Below, one piece after another: positions 44,872-54,314 of a stretch of DNA of 64,000 bases (within the stretch, counting starts at the first letter, position 1; every line of letters starts with the position of its first letter). Location of the stretch: positions 744,001 through 808,000 of the forward strand of contig NZ_CP077079.1 of the NCBI RefSeq assembly GCF_019139815.1. Reading direction: 5' to 3'. The DNA comes from Pseudomonas asgharzadehiana (GTDB lineage: Bacteria; Pseudomonadota; Gammaproteobacteria; Pseudomonadales; Pseudomonadaceae). The position numbers were made by a program, and so were the translations under genes. Below the pieces are notes generated by a model that saw only the letters and a program-made list of their open reading frames with translations, was not told where the DNA came from and made no database searches.

Positions 44872-45693
44872 TTAAACCTTAATCTCAACGGGGGTGTCGG
44901 GGTGGTTGCCCCATTCGCCCCAGGAACCGGCATAACCTTTGACTCGCGGATAACCGAGCGCCTTGGCCACCAGGTAGGTGAAGCCAGAGCGGTGGTGAGT
45001 CTGGCAATGGGTGATGATTTCTTTGTCGGGGGTCAGCCCAAGCTCTTCAAGGACCTGCGGCATGTCGCGGCGGATGCGCAGGCTGCGCGCCTTATCCATG
45101 CCGGCGGTCCATTCGAAGTTCACGGCGCCGGGGATGTGCCCGCCTTTGGCCGCGAGCACCTTCTCGCCGGAATATTCCAGCGGGCCGCGTGCGTCCCAGA
45201 TGCCCAGGTCGGCGGCGCCGAGGCGGCTTTGCAGGTATTCGCGGGTGGCGGTGGGGCCATCGTGCAGCGTGAGGCTGACCGGGCCGCCGCGCGCTGGCGG
45301 CACGTCGGTCGACACGGTGTACTCAGCGGCCAGCCAGGCCAGCAGGCCGCCGTCGAGGTAGTGGTATTTCGGGTGACCGATCACGTCGAGCATCCAGATG
45401 AAGCGTCCGGCCCAGCCGCCGCCTTCGTCGTCATAGACCACGTAGGTGGCATCCGGGGTGTGGCCCAGTTCACCGAAGAGTTTTTCCAGGTCGGCTTTGT
45501 GGGGCAGCAGGCCGGGTGCCGGCGGCTGGCCCAACTGGGTGCGCTTGGGGTCAACGAAATGCGCCCCCGGGATATGCCCTTCGGCGTAGCGGGCGGCACT
45601 GGTGAGGTCCACCAGAATCAGGTGTTCGGCATCAAGGCGACCGATCAGGTCGCTGGGTTCGATCACCAGCGGCAAGCCAGAGAAGTCAGGCAT
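44872..45693 (-). CDS. rhdA: Thiosulfate sulfurtransferase (rhodanese) RhdA
   Basis: A 273-residue two-domain rhodanese that transfers sulfane sulfur from thiosulfate to cyanide or other acceptors. The catalytic Cys230 lies in [10 protein letters not shown], the loop characteristic of Azotobacter/Pseudomonas RhdA, whose catalytic residue has the same number. The N-terminal domain (1-about 130) is inactive, with Asp88 in VYDDEGG in place of the Cys. The start at 45693 has AGGAGA upstream. It lies between an HDOD gene and psd. Confidence 0.95.
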   Translation of the reverse strand: MPDFSGLPLVIEPSDLIGRLDAEHLILVDLTSAARYAEGHIPGAHFVDPKRTQLGQPPAPGLLPHKADLEKLFGELGHTPDATYVVYDDEGGGWAGRFIWMLDVIGHPKYHYLDGGLLAWLAAEYTVSTDVPPARGGPVSLTLHDGPTATREYLQSRLGAADLGIWDARGPLEYSGEKVLAAKGGHIPGAVNFEWTAGMDKARSLRIRRDMPQVLEELGLTPDKEIITHCQTHHRSGFTYLVAKALGYPRVKGYAGSWGEWGNHPDTPVEIKV

Positions 45694-45750
45694 GTGAGGT
45701 CTCCTGGGCACAAATGTTGGCGATAAAGGAGGGCGATTGTAGCGCAAGCA

Positions 45751-47286
45751 TCAGACGCTGCGGTTGGTAAAGCTGTGCAGGGCTTTCTCGATGCACTGCG
45801 CGGTTTTGCCGAAGGCTTGCACGGTGGTTTCCGAGAACGGCCCACCGCCCTGGTCGGCGATCATCACCATCACCACGCGACCGTTGCAGCTCATGGAACG
45901 CAACAACAGGTGCTCACCGTTGAACAGGCGACGCAGGATCGGCGGCAGCAAGGCCGAGAACTGCGCATGATTGTCCGGTGTGAGGCGCACTTGGGCGGAT
46001 TTTTCCAGCAGGCGCTGCAGCAGTGTGCTGTTGACCACGTCCAGGCTCAGGTTGGCGGCGTCTTTAGGTAGGCCGTCGGCTTGGTGTACGCGCAGCGTGC
46101 TCAAGGCGCGATCGGCCATGAACAACAACACTCGCTGCATGCCACTGGCCACCAGGGCTTCTTTGGCGCACGTGGTCAAATGCATGGCGTTGGCAAAACG
46201 GCTCGGCTCCACCAGCAGTTCGGTGCAGCGGTTGCGCCATACCGCCAAGGCTTCGGCGGTGGGCGGCGGCGCGGGCAGCAGGCCGCGATGGATCTTCTGT
46301 ACATGCCACGGCCAGATCAGCGAAAGCGCCGGGTGCCAGAGGTCGGGCATCAGCGTGGTGCGAGCGCTGGTGACGGCTTGTTGATGCGAGTGTTGCTGCA
46401 CCTCAGCCAGCGGTTGTTGCAGATACAGAGCTGTAAGGTACTGCCAGCGCTGTGTGTGCGGGCAGGTCCAGGATTCTTGCGCGGACATCGCCAAACCGTT
46501 GGCCAGCAGCACGGTATTGGCCGGCTGGTTCAGCCAGCGGCGCAGGTTGGGCTCGGCGTCGAGCAACTGCTGATGGCGCAACGGGTCATCTTCACGGGCG
46601 ATATGCAGCGCCTTGACCAGCAACCGTTGCTCGTTCTTCAGCAGGTTATAACCCTGGGACACCCAGATCGGCAGGTGCCAGGTTTCGGTCAGTGCCAGGC
46701 ACAGGTCCAGCAGGCGTACGCCGAACAATTGCTGCTCGACCTTGCGTGCCGACTCGCCCTTGTGAATCACGCGCAGCTCCCACTCTTCGAGAAGCTTGGG
46801 GTGGGCAACGGCCATCGGCCACAGCGGCGACAGAAACAGCAGGCTGCCCCAGTGAATGTCTTGCCACAACCGTGCCAGGCGGCTGCCGAACAAACCGTTG
46901 GCTTGTTGCGATGCATGCTGGCTCACCAGCAACAATTGACGCAATGCAATGGGGATCTCTTGGGCCGGCACCGAGGGCAGGCGCGCCAGCAGTTCTTCGG
47001 CGCGCTTGAGGCCCAGGCGGTTGAGCGCCACTTCGAGATTTTCCGCCGGCTCCGTCAGGCTGCCATGGGTATGGCTGTTTGCCTCGCGCATCACGCTGAG
47101 TACAAGGGCTGGGCTGTTTTGCATCAGTTCGGCAATATCTCGCAACGAACTGCGGCTGTCGCGGATCGCCTTGCACACCCGGTCGTGGCTGGCCTGGGGA
47201 ACAGGCAGCGGCACTTCGTCCAGGCACTTGATCCAAGCGGCGAGAGAGAGAGGTCTTACAGATGGGACTGTCGTTTTATTAGCCAT
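45751..47286 (-). CDS. HDOD domain protein
   Basis: A 511-residue cytoplasmic protein. The first 250 residues form an HDOD domain, a degenerate HD phosphohydrolase lacking the HD metal pair: LPVPQASHDRVCKAI, ELMQNSPALVLSVMREAN and LNRLGLKRAEELL. The C-terminal part (about 330-510) includes RVLLFMADRALSTLRVHQ and RVVMVMIADQGG, reading as a GAF-like sensory domain. Such proteins act in signalling without known enzymatic activity. It is divergent from motA and upstream of rhdA; a motility or cyclic-di-GMP role is only suggested by place. ATG 47286 gives MANKTTVPS. Confidence 0.82.
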   Translation of the reverse strand: MANKTTVPSVRPLSLAAWIKCLDEVPLPVPQASHDRVCKAIRDSRSSLRDIAELMQNSPALVLSVMREANSHTHGSLTEPAENLEVALNRLGLKRAEELLARLPSVPAQEIPIALRQLLLVSQHASQQANGLFGSRLARLWQDIHWGSLLFLSPLWPMAVAHPKLLEEWELRVIHKGESARKVEQQLFGVRLLDLCLALTETWHLPIWVSQGYNLLKNEQRLLVKALHIAREDDPLRHQQLLDAEPNLRRWLNQPANTVLLANGLAMSAQESWTCPHTQRWQYLTALYLQQPLAEVQQHSHQQAVTSARTTLMPDLWHPALSLIWPWHVQKIHRGLLPAPPPTAEALAVWRNRCTELLVEPSRFANAMHLTTCAKEALVASGMQRVLLFMADRALSTLRVHQADGLPKDAANLSLDVVNSTLLQRLLEKSAQVRLTPDNHAQFSALLPPILRRLFNGEHLLLRSMSCNGRVVMVMIADQGGGPFSETTVQAFGKTAQCIEKALHSFTNRSV

Positions 47287-47358
47287 GATTGGGGCGCGAT
47301 CATCACATGCGGTCAACACGCCCGGAGCGGGCCGAACTGGCTTTTCGCCTTAACGGGC

Positions 47359-47385
47359 TATAGTCTGGCGCAGTTTTGCCGATAA
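47359..47385 (+). promoter_or_regulatory. Sigma-28 (FliA) type promoter of motAB
   Basis: TATAGTCT (47359-47366), an 11-base spacer and GCCGATAA (47378-47385) match the flagellar sigma consensus TAAAGTTT-N11-GCCGATAA at 14 of 16 positions. It lies about 70 bases before motA and ties the stator genes to the late flagellar regulon. Confidence 0.85.
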
Positions 47386-47453
47386 GTAGAACAAGAGTTT
47401 TTCAGTTCCCCCAAATATGTCCATGAACCCGACGGCGCAAGTACTCATCTCCT

Positions 47454-48305
47454 ATGGCTAAAATTATCGGCATCATCGTCGTCTTCGCGAGCGTGCTCGG
47501 CGGGTACGTCCTGTCCCACGGTAAAATTGCGGCACTGATCCAGCCTTTCGAGGTGATGATTATCGGTGGTGCGGCACTGGGCGCTTTCCTGCAGGCCAAC
47601 CCCGGCTACATGACCATGCACGTGATCAAGAAGTCATTGGCCATGTTTGGTTCGCGCTTTACCCACACCTTCTACCTGGAAGTGCTGGGGCTGGTGTACG
47701 AGATCCTCAACAAGAGCCGCCGCGAAGGCATGATGGCCATCGAGGCTGACATCGAGGACGCCGCGGCCAGCCCGATTTTCGCCAAGTATCCGGCCGTGCT
47801 CAAAGACGAGCGCATGACCGCTTATATCTGTGATTACCTGCGCATCATGTCCTCCGGCAACATGGCTCCCCATGAGCTTGAAGGCTTGTTCGACATGGAA
47901 TTGTTCAGCCTTAAAGAGGAGCTGGAGCATCCGTCCCACGCCGTGACCGGCGTCGCAGACGGCATGCCCGGTTTCGGTATCGTCGCGGCGGTACTCGGTA
48001 TTGTGGTGACCATGGCCTCCCTGGGTGAGGGTGACCAGGCGGCCATCGGCATGCACGTCGGTGCGGCGTTGGTGGGGACCTTCTTCGGTATTCTCGCGGC
48101 CTACGGTTTCTTCGGCCCTCTGGCGACCTCCCTGGCCCATGATGCCAAGGAAGAAATCAACCTTTACGAATCGATCAAGGCCAGTCTGGTGGCGTCCGCT
48201 TCCGGCATGCCGCCGTCGCTGGCGGTGGAGTTCGGTCGCAAGGTCCTGTACCCGAAGCATCGCCCAAGCTTCGCCGAGCTGGAACAAGCGGTTCGCGGTC
48301 GCTAA
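47454..48305 (+). CDS. motA: Flagellar motor stator protein MotA
   Basis: A 283-residue inner-membrane stator subunit with four helices: two near the N-terminus (KIIGIIVVFASVLGGYVLS, then VMIIGGAALGAFLQA) and two in the second half (PGFGIVAAVLGIVVTMASLG and HVGAALVGTFFGILAAYGFFGP). The cytoplasmic loop contacts the rotor. With MotB it forms the proton channel. It starts behind the sigma-28 promoter and is followed by motB after three bases. Confidence 0.96.
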   Translation: MAKIIGIIVVFASVLGGYVLSHGKIAALIQPFEVMIIGGAALGAFLQANPGYMTMHVIKKSLAMFGSRFTHTFYLEVLGLVYEILNKSRREGMMAIEADIEDAAASPIFAKYPAVLKDERMTAYICDYLRIMSSGNMAPHELEGLFDMELFSLKEELEHPSHAVTGVADGMPGFGIVAAVLGIVVTMASLGEGDQAAIGMHVGAALVGTFFGILAAYGFFGPLATSLAHDAKEEINLYESIKASLVASASGMPPSLAVEFGRKVLYPKHRPSFAELEQAVRGR

Positions 48306-48308
48306 GCC

Positions 48309-49328
48309 ATGGAAAACAACCAGCCGATAATCATCAAGCGCGTCAAGCGCTTCGCTGCGGGGCACCATGGTGGCGCCTGGAAAATCGCCTTCGCCGACTT
48401 TGCGACGGCGATGATGGCGTTCTTCCTGGTGCTGTGGCTGATGTCGACGGCCACGCCCGAACAGAAAATCGCCATTGCCGGCTACTTCAAAGACCCGATT
48501 GGCTTTTCGGAAAGCGGCACGCCTTTCGTGATCGATCTGGGCGGCTCGCCGCAATTGGCGCCTGAGCGCACCATCAACCCCGAAGTCAAAACCGAGGCGC
48601 CCCAGGAAAAAATCCCGATCGAGCGCGATACCGTCGAGGCCATGGCCGAGCAGGTCGAGCAAGAGCGCCTTGAGTTGCTGTTGCAAGAGTTGCAGAACAA
48701 GGTCGAAGAAAACCCGCAGTTGCTGAAATTCAAGGATCAGATTTCGTTCGAAATCACTCCGGAAGGCTTGCGCATCCAGATCACCGACGCCGCCAACCGG
48801 CCGATGTTCGACTCCGGCAGCGCACGCTTGAAGCCGTATTTCGAAGACATCCTGCTGGCCATGGCCGACACCATCAAGACGGTGCCGAACAAGATCAGCA
48901 TCAGCGGTCACACCGACGCCAAGCCGTATGCGGGCCAGGGTGACTTCGGCAACTGGGAGCTATCGGCCAACCGCGCCAACGCCGCACGTCGCGCGTTGGT
49001 AGCCGGCAGCTACCCGGACCCGCAAGTCGCGCGCGTGGTGGGTTTTGCATCCTCGCAGCTGTTTGATCACAAGGATCCGTTCAACCCGGCCAACCGGCGC
49101 ATCGATATCGTCGTGCTGACCAAAAAGGCCCAGCGTGCGATTGAGGGTGATCAGCCCCCACCGCCACAACCGACCCCTGGTGCTGGCGCGCCCGGCGAAG
49201 TACCGGCCGACCCGAACGCCATCCCGCCAGGGCAAGAACCCTTGCCGGCGCATGAGCTGCGTCAGAAATTGAATCTGTTTGATGATGGTGGGGTGAAAGA
49301 CCCTACGGTGCCTGGGACGGGATCCTAG
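48309..49328 (+). CDS. motB: Flagellar motor stator protein MotB
   Basis: A 339-residue stator subunit with one membrane helix (about 28-47) holding the proton-binding Asp30 in FADFATAMMAFF, a plug/linker region and a C-terminal OmpA-like peptidoglycan-binding domain with ISGHTDAKPYAG and ELSANRANAARR. A proline-rich tail (about 280-310) follows. It forms the 5:2 stator with MotA. Confidence 0.96.
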   Translation: MENNQPIIIKRVKRFAAGHHGGAWKIAFADFATAMMAFFLVLWLMSTATPEQKIAIAGYFKDPIGFSESGTPFVIDLGGSPQLAPERTINPEVKTEAPQEKIPIERDTVEAMAEQVEQERLELLLQELQNKVEENPQLLKFKDQISFEITPEGLRIQITDAANRPMFDSGSARLKPYFEDILLAMADTIKTVPNKISISGHTDAKPYAGQGDFGNWELSANRANAARRALVAGSYPDPQVARVVGFASSQLFDHKDPFNPANRRIDIVVLTKKAQRAIEGDQPPPPQPTPGAGAPGEVPADPNAIPPGQEPLPAHELRQKLNLFDDGGVKDPTVPGTGS

Positions 49329-49337
49329 GCTTCACAT

Positions 49338-49370
49338 ACAACAAGGCCGCGATAATCGCGGCCTTGTTGT
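49338..49370. terminator. Bidirectional terminator between motB and rsgA
   Basis: ACAACAAGGCCGCGA-taa-TCGCGGCCTTGTTGT is a perfect 15-bp stem with a 3-base loop in the short gap between convergent genes, with T runs on the right side. Confidence 0.85.
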
Positions 49371-49379
49371 TTCGGCGGT

Positions 49380-50411
49380 TTAGTAACTGCTCTCCGGCAA
49401 GCTCGCAATAATCGACCGATAACTGTTCATTCGCTGCTGCTGCACGCGGCCGTCTTCCAGGGCCTTGAGCAACGCACAACCCGGCTCGCGGTCGTGTTTG
49501 CAGTCGCGGAAGCGACAGGTGCCAATCAGGTCGTTGAACTCGATGAAGCCCGCTTCCACATCGCTGCGGCTCACGTGGCCGAGGCCGAATTCACGAATGC
49601 CCGGGGAGTCGATCAGTTCGCCGCCGCCGGGGAAGTGGAACAACCGCGCGGTGGTGGTGGTGTGCGTACCTTGGCCGGACAGTTCCGACAGCGGGCCTAC
49701 ACGGGTGTCGACCTCGGGCAGCAAGCTGTTGACCAGCGACGACTTACCCACGCCGGACTGGCCGACAAACACGCTGATGCGTCCGTCCAACTGCTGTTGC
49801 AGTTGTTCCATGCCATTGCCGTGATGGGCCGACACTTCCAGCACCGGGTAGCCCAAGGTGCGGTAGACCGCCAGCAGCGCATTCAGCGCAGGGGCGTTCT
49901 GTTCGTCGATCAGGTCGAACTTGTTCAGCAACAGCAACGGGCGGATGCCGGCATGTTCGGCGGCTACCAGGTAGCGGTCGATCAGGTTGGCATGAGGCTC
50001 GGGCAAGGGGGCGAATACGATCACGATCATGTCGACGTTGGCCGCCACCGGCTTGAGCTGGCCGCGGCTGTCGGGCCGGCGCAGTTCGGTGGTGCGTGGC
50101 AACTGGGCGACGATCACGCCGATGCCCTGGTTGCCGGCGCGCCATACCACTTTGTCGCCGGTCACCAGCGCCGGCAGGTTGGCGCGCAGGTGGCAACGGG
50201 AGACTGAGCCCGCGAGTTCGCCTTCCAGCGCCTCGACTTCGACCTGCACACCGAAGTGCGCGATTACCAGGCCCGTTTGCTCGGGGCCCAGGTCGCCGCC
50301 TTCAAGCGCTTCTACGGCGGAGGATTCACGTTTGGCGGCGCGCGCGGCGCGTTCACCTTGAATCTTTTCGATGCGCCAGTTTTGGCGGCGGTTGAGCTGG
50401 CGTTTGGCCAT
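49380..50411 (-). CDS. rsgA: Ribosome small subunit-dependent GTPase RsgA (YjeQ)
   Basis: A 343-residue assembly factor that checks 30S maturation. An OB-fold (about 45-115) precedes a circularly permuted GTPase domain, with G4 LNKFDL (162-167) before G1 GQSGVGKSS (217-225) and G3 DSPG (268-271). The C-terminal zinc knuckle has Cys299, Cys304, His306 and Cys312. Start ATG 50411 gives [10 protein letters not shown]. It is divergent from orn, a conserved arrangement. Confidence 0.97.
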   Translation of the reverse strand: MAKRQLNRRQNWRIEKIQGERAARAAKRESSAVEALEGGDLGPEQTGLVIAHFGVQVEVEALEGELAGSVSRCHLRANLPALVTGDKVVWRAGNQGIGVIVAQLPRTTELRRPDSRGQLKPVAANVDMIVIVFAPLPEPHANLIDRYLVAAEHAGIRPLLLLNKFDLIDEQNAPALNALLAVYRTLGYPVLEVSAHHGNGMEQLQQQLDGRISVFVGQSGVGKSSLVNSLLPEVDTRVGPLSELSGQGTHTTTTARLFHFPGGGELIDSPGIREFGLGHVSRSDVEAGFIEFNDLIGTCRFRDCKHDREPGCALLKALEDGRVQQQRMNSYRSIIASLPESSY

Positions 50412-50520
50412 TGGTGTTCCGTGTCGATAATGCAAAGGTTTGGGTAAAACGGTCGCGAGTCTAGCACGGCCCCGCCTGCTAAACTGCGCAGCTACGCCAA
50501 GGTGCCAAGAGAATCAAGCC

Positions 50521-51063
50521 ATGCAAAACCCACAGAACCTGATTTGGATCGATCTGGAAATGACCGGTCTGAACCCCGACACCGACGTCATCATCGAGAT
50601 GGCCACCATTGTCACCGACAGCAACCTCAACACCTTGGCCGAAGGTCCGGTGATCGCCATCCACCACAGCGACGCCGTGCTGGCCACCATGGACGAGTGG
50701 AACACCCGCACCCACGGCAACTCCGGCCTGACTCAGCGTGTGCGCGACAGCCGCGTCAGCATGGCCGAAGCCGAAGCCCAGACCATCGCCTTCCTGGAAA
50801 AATGGGTGCCCAAGGGCAAATCGCCGATCTGTGGCAACAGCATCTGCCAGGACCGTCGCTTCCTTTATACGCACATGAAAGGGCTCGAAAGCTACTTCCA
50901 CTACCGCAACCTGGATGTCTCGACGCTCAAAGAGCTGGCCGCACGCTGGGCGCCGGAGGTCAAAGACAGCTTCCATAAAGGCAGTACTCACCTGGCGCTG
51001 GATGATATTCGCGAGTCGATCGCCGAGCTGCAGCATTACCGCAAGCATTTCATCAAGGCCTGA
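50521..51063 (+). CDS. orn: Oligoribonuclease
   Basis: A 180-residue DEDDh exonuclease that degrades two- to few-nucleotide RNAs, including pGpG from c-di-GMP turnover. Catalytic residues Asp11 and Glu13 are in WIDLEMTGL; later motifs are [11 protein letters not shown] and [13 protein letters not shown] 50521 is chosen because it gives the family-typical [11 protein letters not shown]; a longer frame starting at 50440 would add a non-conserved leader. Confidence 0.97.
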   Translation: MQNPQNLIWIDLEMTGLNPDTDVIIEMATIVTDSNLNTLAEGPVIAIHHSDAVLATMDEWNTRTHGNSGLTQRVRDSRVSMAEAEAQTIAFLEKWVPKGKSPICGNSICQDRRFLYTHMKGLESYFHYRNLDVSTLKELAARWAPEVKDSFHKGSTHLALDDIRESIAELQHYRKHFIKA

Positions 51064-51081
51064 AGCTGTAGCGACTGAGCT

Positions 51082-51156
51082 GACGCCATCGTAGGCAAGC
51101 CCACACATTTTGATTTGTGAACACATTTCAAATGTGGGGGCTTGCTCCCGATGGCC
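51082..51156. repeat. Partly decayed REPIN after orn
   Basis: Left arm GCCATCGTAGGCAAGCCCAC and right arm GTGGGGGCTTGCTCCCGATG are inverted copies; the left arm differs at several positions. They flank ACATTTTGATTTGTGAACAC. It is the same family as 43890-43982. Confidence 0.7.
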
Positions 51157-51241
51157 GGCGACGCGGTTTATCGCCAAGTGCCCCCTTTTGGTGCCCTCGG
51201 CAAATGATTAGACTGCCGGCCTCTCTGCCAGGATCACCATC

Positions 51242-51856
51242 ATGCTGCTGATGCTCTACCTCATTGCCATCACCGCCGAAGCCATGACCGGCGCCCTCTC
51301 TGCGGGGCGCCGTGGCATGGACTGGTTCGGCGTGGTGCTGATCGCCTGTGTGACGGCGTTGGGGGGCGGTTCGGTGCGCGACGTGTTACTGGGGCACTAC
51401 CCGCTGACGTGGGTCAAGCACCCCGAATACCTGGTGCTGACCTCGGTTGCGGCGCTGGTGACGATCTTTGCCGCGCCGCTGATGCGCCACCTGCGCTCGC
51501 TGTTTCTCGCGCTGGACGCCGTCGGCCTGGTGGCCTTCACCCTGATCGGCTGCATGACTGCCCTGGAAATGGGCCACGGCATGCTGGTGGCGTCGGTCAG
51601 CGGCGTGATTACCGGGGTTTTCGGCGGCATCCTGAGGGATATCTTCTGTAACGACATTCCGCTGATTTTCCGTCGTGAGCTGTATGCCAGCGTGTCGTTC
51701 CTTGCCGCCTGGTTCTATTTGCTGTGTCTTTATCTGGAGTTGCCCAGCGAGCAAGCGATTCTGCTGACGTTGTTCAGCGGCTTTCTATTGCGCCTGCTGG
51801 CGATCCGTTTTCACTGGGAAATGCCCAAGTTTGTCTACAACGACGACGTGCACTAG
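51242..51856 (+). CDS. Trimeric intracellular cation (TRIC/UPF0126) channel family protein
   Basis: A 204-residue inner-membrane protein of two internal repeats, each about three helices. The repeat signatures are ALSAGRRGMDWFGVVLIACVT with GGGSVRDVLLG, and GVITGVFGGILRDIF. Prokaryotic TRIC proteins are potassium-conducting trimers; the role here is not known. It ends four bases inside the convergent queG end. Confidence 0.88.
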   Translation: MLLMLYLIAITAEAMTGALSAGRRGMDWFGVVLIACVTALGGGSVRDVLLGHYPLTWVKHPEYLVLTSVAALVTIFAAPLMRHLRSLFLALDAVGLVAFTLIGCMTALEMGHGMLVASVSGVITGVFGGILRDIFCNDIPLIFRRELYASVSFLAAWFYLLCLYLELPSEQAILLTLFSGFLLRLLAIRFHWEMPKFVYNDDVH

Positions 51857-52917
51857 CGCGTGGCGTGCTGGTTCAGCGCCCACTCCACGTGTTCGCGTAC
51901 CAGCTCGGACGGGTAATCCCGGCGCGCCTTCAAGGCCTCGATCACCGGAATACTCGATGGCGCATTGCCCAAACCCACCGCGAGGTTACGCAGCCAGCGC
52001 TCGTAACCGGCACGGCGCAAAGGTGAGCCTTCGGTGCTGCTGAGGAATTTATCCTCGTCCCACATGAACAGCTCGGCCAGTTCTGCGTTATCCAGGTTGT
52101 GTCGCGGCTGGAAATCGCCTTCGGCGGTGGACCGGGCGAAACGATTCCAGGGGCAAACGATCTGACAGTCATCACAGCCGAATACACGGTTGCCGATCAA
52201 GGGACGCAGATCCTCCGGGATCGCATGCTTGAGTTCGATGGTCAGGTAGGAAATGCAGCGCCGGGCATCCAGCACGTAGGGGCCGACAAAGGCATTGGTC
52301 GGGCAGATGTCCAGGCACGCTGTGCAGCGCCCGCAATGTTCAGTGCTGTGTGGCTCATCGATCGGCAGCGGTAAATCGACAAACAGTTCGCTCAAAAAGA
52401 AATAGCTGCCGGCCTTGCGATTGAGCACCAAGGTATTTTTACCGATCCAGCCGAGGCCGGCCTTTTCTGCGATGGCTTTTTCCAGGACGGGCGCGCTATC
52501 GACAAAAGCGCGAAAGCCAAACGGGCCGATCTGCGCCTGAATGCGGTCGGCCAGTTGCTGCACGCGCTTGCGGATCAGCTTGTGGTAGTCACGGCCCAGG
52601 GCATAGCGCGAGATGTAGGCTTTTTCCGGCTGAGCGAGCAACTGCGCCATTTGGGAGTCGCCTGGCAGATAATCCATGCGCAGCGACACCACGCGCAGGG
52701 TGCCCGGTACCAACTCTTCGGGGTGGGAACGTTTGCTGCCATGGGCGCCCATGTAGTCCATTTCGCCGTGGTAGCCCGCGTCGAGCCAGCGTTGCAGGTG
52801 CTGTTCATGCTCGGCCAGGTCCAGCCCGCTGATGCCGACTTGTTGAAAGCCCAGCTCGCGACCCCAGTCTTTGATCGATTGGGCGAGGGCGGGCAGATCG
52901 GAGGTAATAGCAGGCAT
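51853..52917 (-). CDS. queG: Epoxyqueuosine reductase QueG
   Basis: A 354-residue cobalamin-dependent iron-sulfur enzyme that finishes queuosine in tRNA. Two ferredoxin-like clusters are visible, Cys195-X2-Cys-X2-Cys-X3-Cys205 in CGRCTACLDICP and Cys248-X2-Cys-X3-Cys255 in CDDCQIVCP, with Asp140 in AFVDSAPVLEK as probable acid. HEAT-like repeats follow. ATG 52917 gives MPAITSDL; the frame extends upstream but opposite nnrD and is not coding there. Confidence 0.96.
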   Translation of the reverse strand: MPAITSDLPALAQSIKDWGRELGFQQVGISGLDLAEHEQHLQRWLDAGYHGEMDYMGAHGSKRSHPEELVPGTLRVVSLRMDYLPGDSQMAQLLAQPEKAYISRYALGRDYHKLIRKRVQQLADRIQAQIGPFGFRAFVDSAPVLEKAIAEKAGLGWIGKNTLVLNRKAGSYFFLSELFVDLPLPIDEPHSTEHCGRCTACLDICPTNAFVGPYVLDARRCISYLTIELKHAIPEDLRPLIGNRVFGCDDCQIVCPWNRFARSTAEGDFQPRHNLDNAELAELFMWDEDKFLSSTEGSPLRRAGYERWLRNLAVGLGNAPSSIPVIEALKARRDYPSELVREHVEWALNQHATR

Positions 52918-52980
52918 GAGACACGGGAAACCACAAGTTAGATGCGTATAATTCTGCCAGACATCGGAGCTTGAAGACGC

Positions 52981-53841
52981 ATGCCTCAGACAAAACACCC
53001 AATAACCGACGTTCAGCTCCTGTTGCACGGGAATTTGCCGCAACTGGCTGCGCGTTCTCCGGACGCCCATAAAGGCCGGTTCGGCCACCTGTTGGTGATC
53101 GGCGGCGACCGTGGCCTCGGCGGCGCAGCGTTGCTGAGTGCCGAAAGCGCTTTGCGCAGTGGCGCGGGCATGGTGTCGCTGGCCACCCGCGTTGAGCACG
53201 TGCCCGCCGCGCTGGCGCGCTTGCCGGAACTCATGGCCGTGGGCGTAAGTTCTGCCAATCAACTGATGGGCCTGCTGGAAAAAATCTCGGTCATCGTCAT
53301 CGGCCCCGGCTTGGGCGCAGCCTCGTGGGGTAGCAGCCTGTTGTCGGTCGCCGCCAATGCGCGCCAGCCGCAAGTGTGGGACGCGGACGCCTTGAATCAG
53401 TTGGCCACGGGTAGCGTCAACCTTCCGGCCAATTGCGTGATCACACCGCATCCGGGGGAAGCTGCGCGCCTGCTGGGCATTTCGACAGCAGAGGTTCAGG
53501 CCGACCGGCTTAAGGTGGCGCGCGCGTTGAGCCAGACATTTAATGCCGTCGCTGTCCTCAAGGGTGCTGGCAGTTTGATTGCCAGCCCGGATGGGCGTGT
53601 TTCCCGCTGTGATCAGGGCCACCCGGCAATGGCCACGGCGGGCCTGGGCGATGTGTTGGCCGGCCTGGTGGGGGCATTGCTGGCCCAGGGCATGCCGGCT
53701 TATGAAGCAAGTTGCCTGGCTGTGTGGTTGCACGCCACTGCAGGGCAGCGCCAAGGCACCTTGGGTCGCGGCTTGGCAGCCAGCGATCTCATACCTGCCA
53801 TTCGTCAATTGCTGGAGGAGCAGTCGCCGTGCCTGAAGTAA
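52981..53841 (+). CDS. nnrD: ADP-dependent (S)-NAD(P)H-hydrate dehydratase NnrD
   Basis: A 286-residue ribokinase-like repair enzyme that restores NAD(P)H from its hydrate using ADP. Motifs include VIGGDRGLGGAALLSAESAL (39-58), WDADALN (133-139), TPHPGEAARLL (155-165) and AGLGDVLAG with Asp224. E. coli Nnr also carries an epimerase domain in front; here only the dehydratase is present. It is divergent from queG, followed by tsaE whose start lies 12 bases before its stop. Confidence 0.9.
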   Translation: MPQTKHPITDVQLLLHGNLPQLAARSPDAHKGRFGHLLVIGGDRGLGGAALLSAESALRSGAGMVSLATRVEHVPAALARLPELMAVGVSSANQLMGLLEKISVIVIGPGLGAASWGSSLLSVAANARQPQVWDADALNQLATGSVNLPANCVITPHPGEAARLLGISTAEVQADRLKVARALSQTFNAVAVLKGAGSLIASPDGRVSRCDQGHPAMATAGLGDVLAGLVGALLAQGMPAYEASCLAVWLHATAGQRQGTLGRGLAASDLIPAIRQLLEEQSPCLK

Positions 53842-54299
53842 TTCTTTTCCTGGCCGATGAAGACGCCATGGTCGCGTTGGGTCATCGTATTGCCCAGCTC
53901 ACACGTGGGGCGGGGTTGATCTTCCTCGAAGGCGACCTGGGGGCGGGCAAGACCACGTTATCCCGCGGGATTATTCGCGGGCTGGGCCATGCGGGCGCGG
54001 TAAAAAGCCCGACGTTTACCTTGGTCGAACCCTATGAGATCGGCGACCTGCGCGCCTTTCACTTCGACCTCTATCGCTTGGTGGACCCCGAAGAGCTGGA
54101 GTTCATGGGCATCCGTGATTACTTCGATGAAGACCCGCTGTGTTTGATTGAATGGCCAGATAAAGGCACAGGCTTTTTGCCAAAGCCGGACCTGACCATT
54201 ACCATTACGCCGCATGAGCACGGACGTCAGCTGAAGTTGTTGCCCCAGAGCCCGCGCGGTGAATCGTGGTGTGCCGCTCTGGCATTGGAATTCAAATAA
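53829..54299 (+). CDS. tsaE: tRNA threonylcarbamoyladenosine biosynthesis ATPase TsaE
   Basis: A 156-residue P-loop ATPase that works with TsaB, TsaD and TsaC to put t6A on tRNAs. The Walker A GDLGAGKTT is at 35-43; VKSPTFTLVEPY and FHFDLYRL are family motifs. Translation starts at GTG 53829 behind GGAGGAG, inside the end of nnrD, which couples the two. It ends one base group before amiB. Confidence 0.95.
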   Translation: MPEVILFLADEDAMVALGHRIAQLTRGAGLIFLEGDLGAGKTTLSRGIIRGLGHAGAVKSPTFTLVEPYEIGDLRAFHFDLYRLVDPEELEFMGIRDYFDEDPLCLIEWPDKGTGFLPKPDLTITITPHEHGRQLKLLPQSPRGESWCAALALEFK

Positions 54300-54314
54300 T
54301 TGGTGGGGTTAGGT

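Noticed and set aside
51853..53808. Upstream extension of the queG frame to 651 residues
   Set aside because: The extension lies opposite nnrD and has no conserved content; ATG 52917 gives the normal QueG length.
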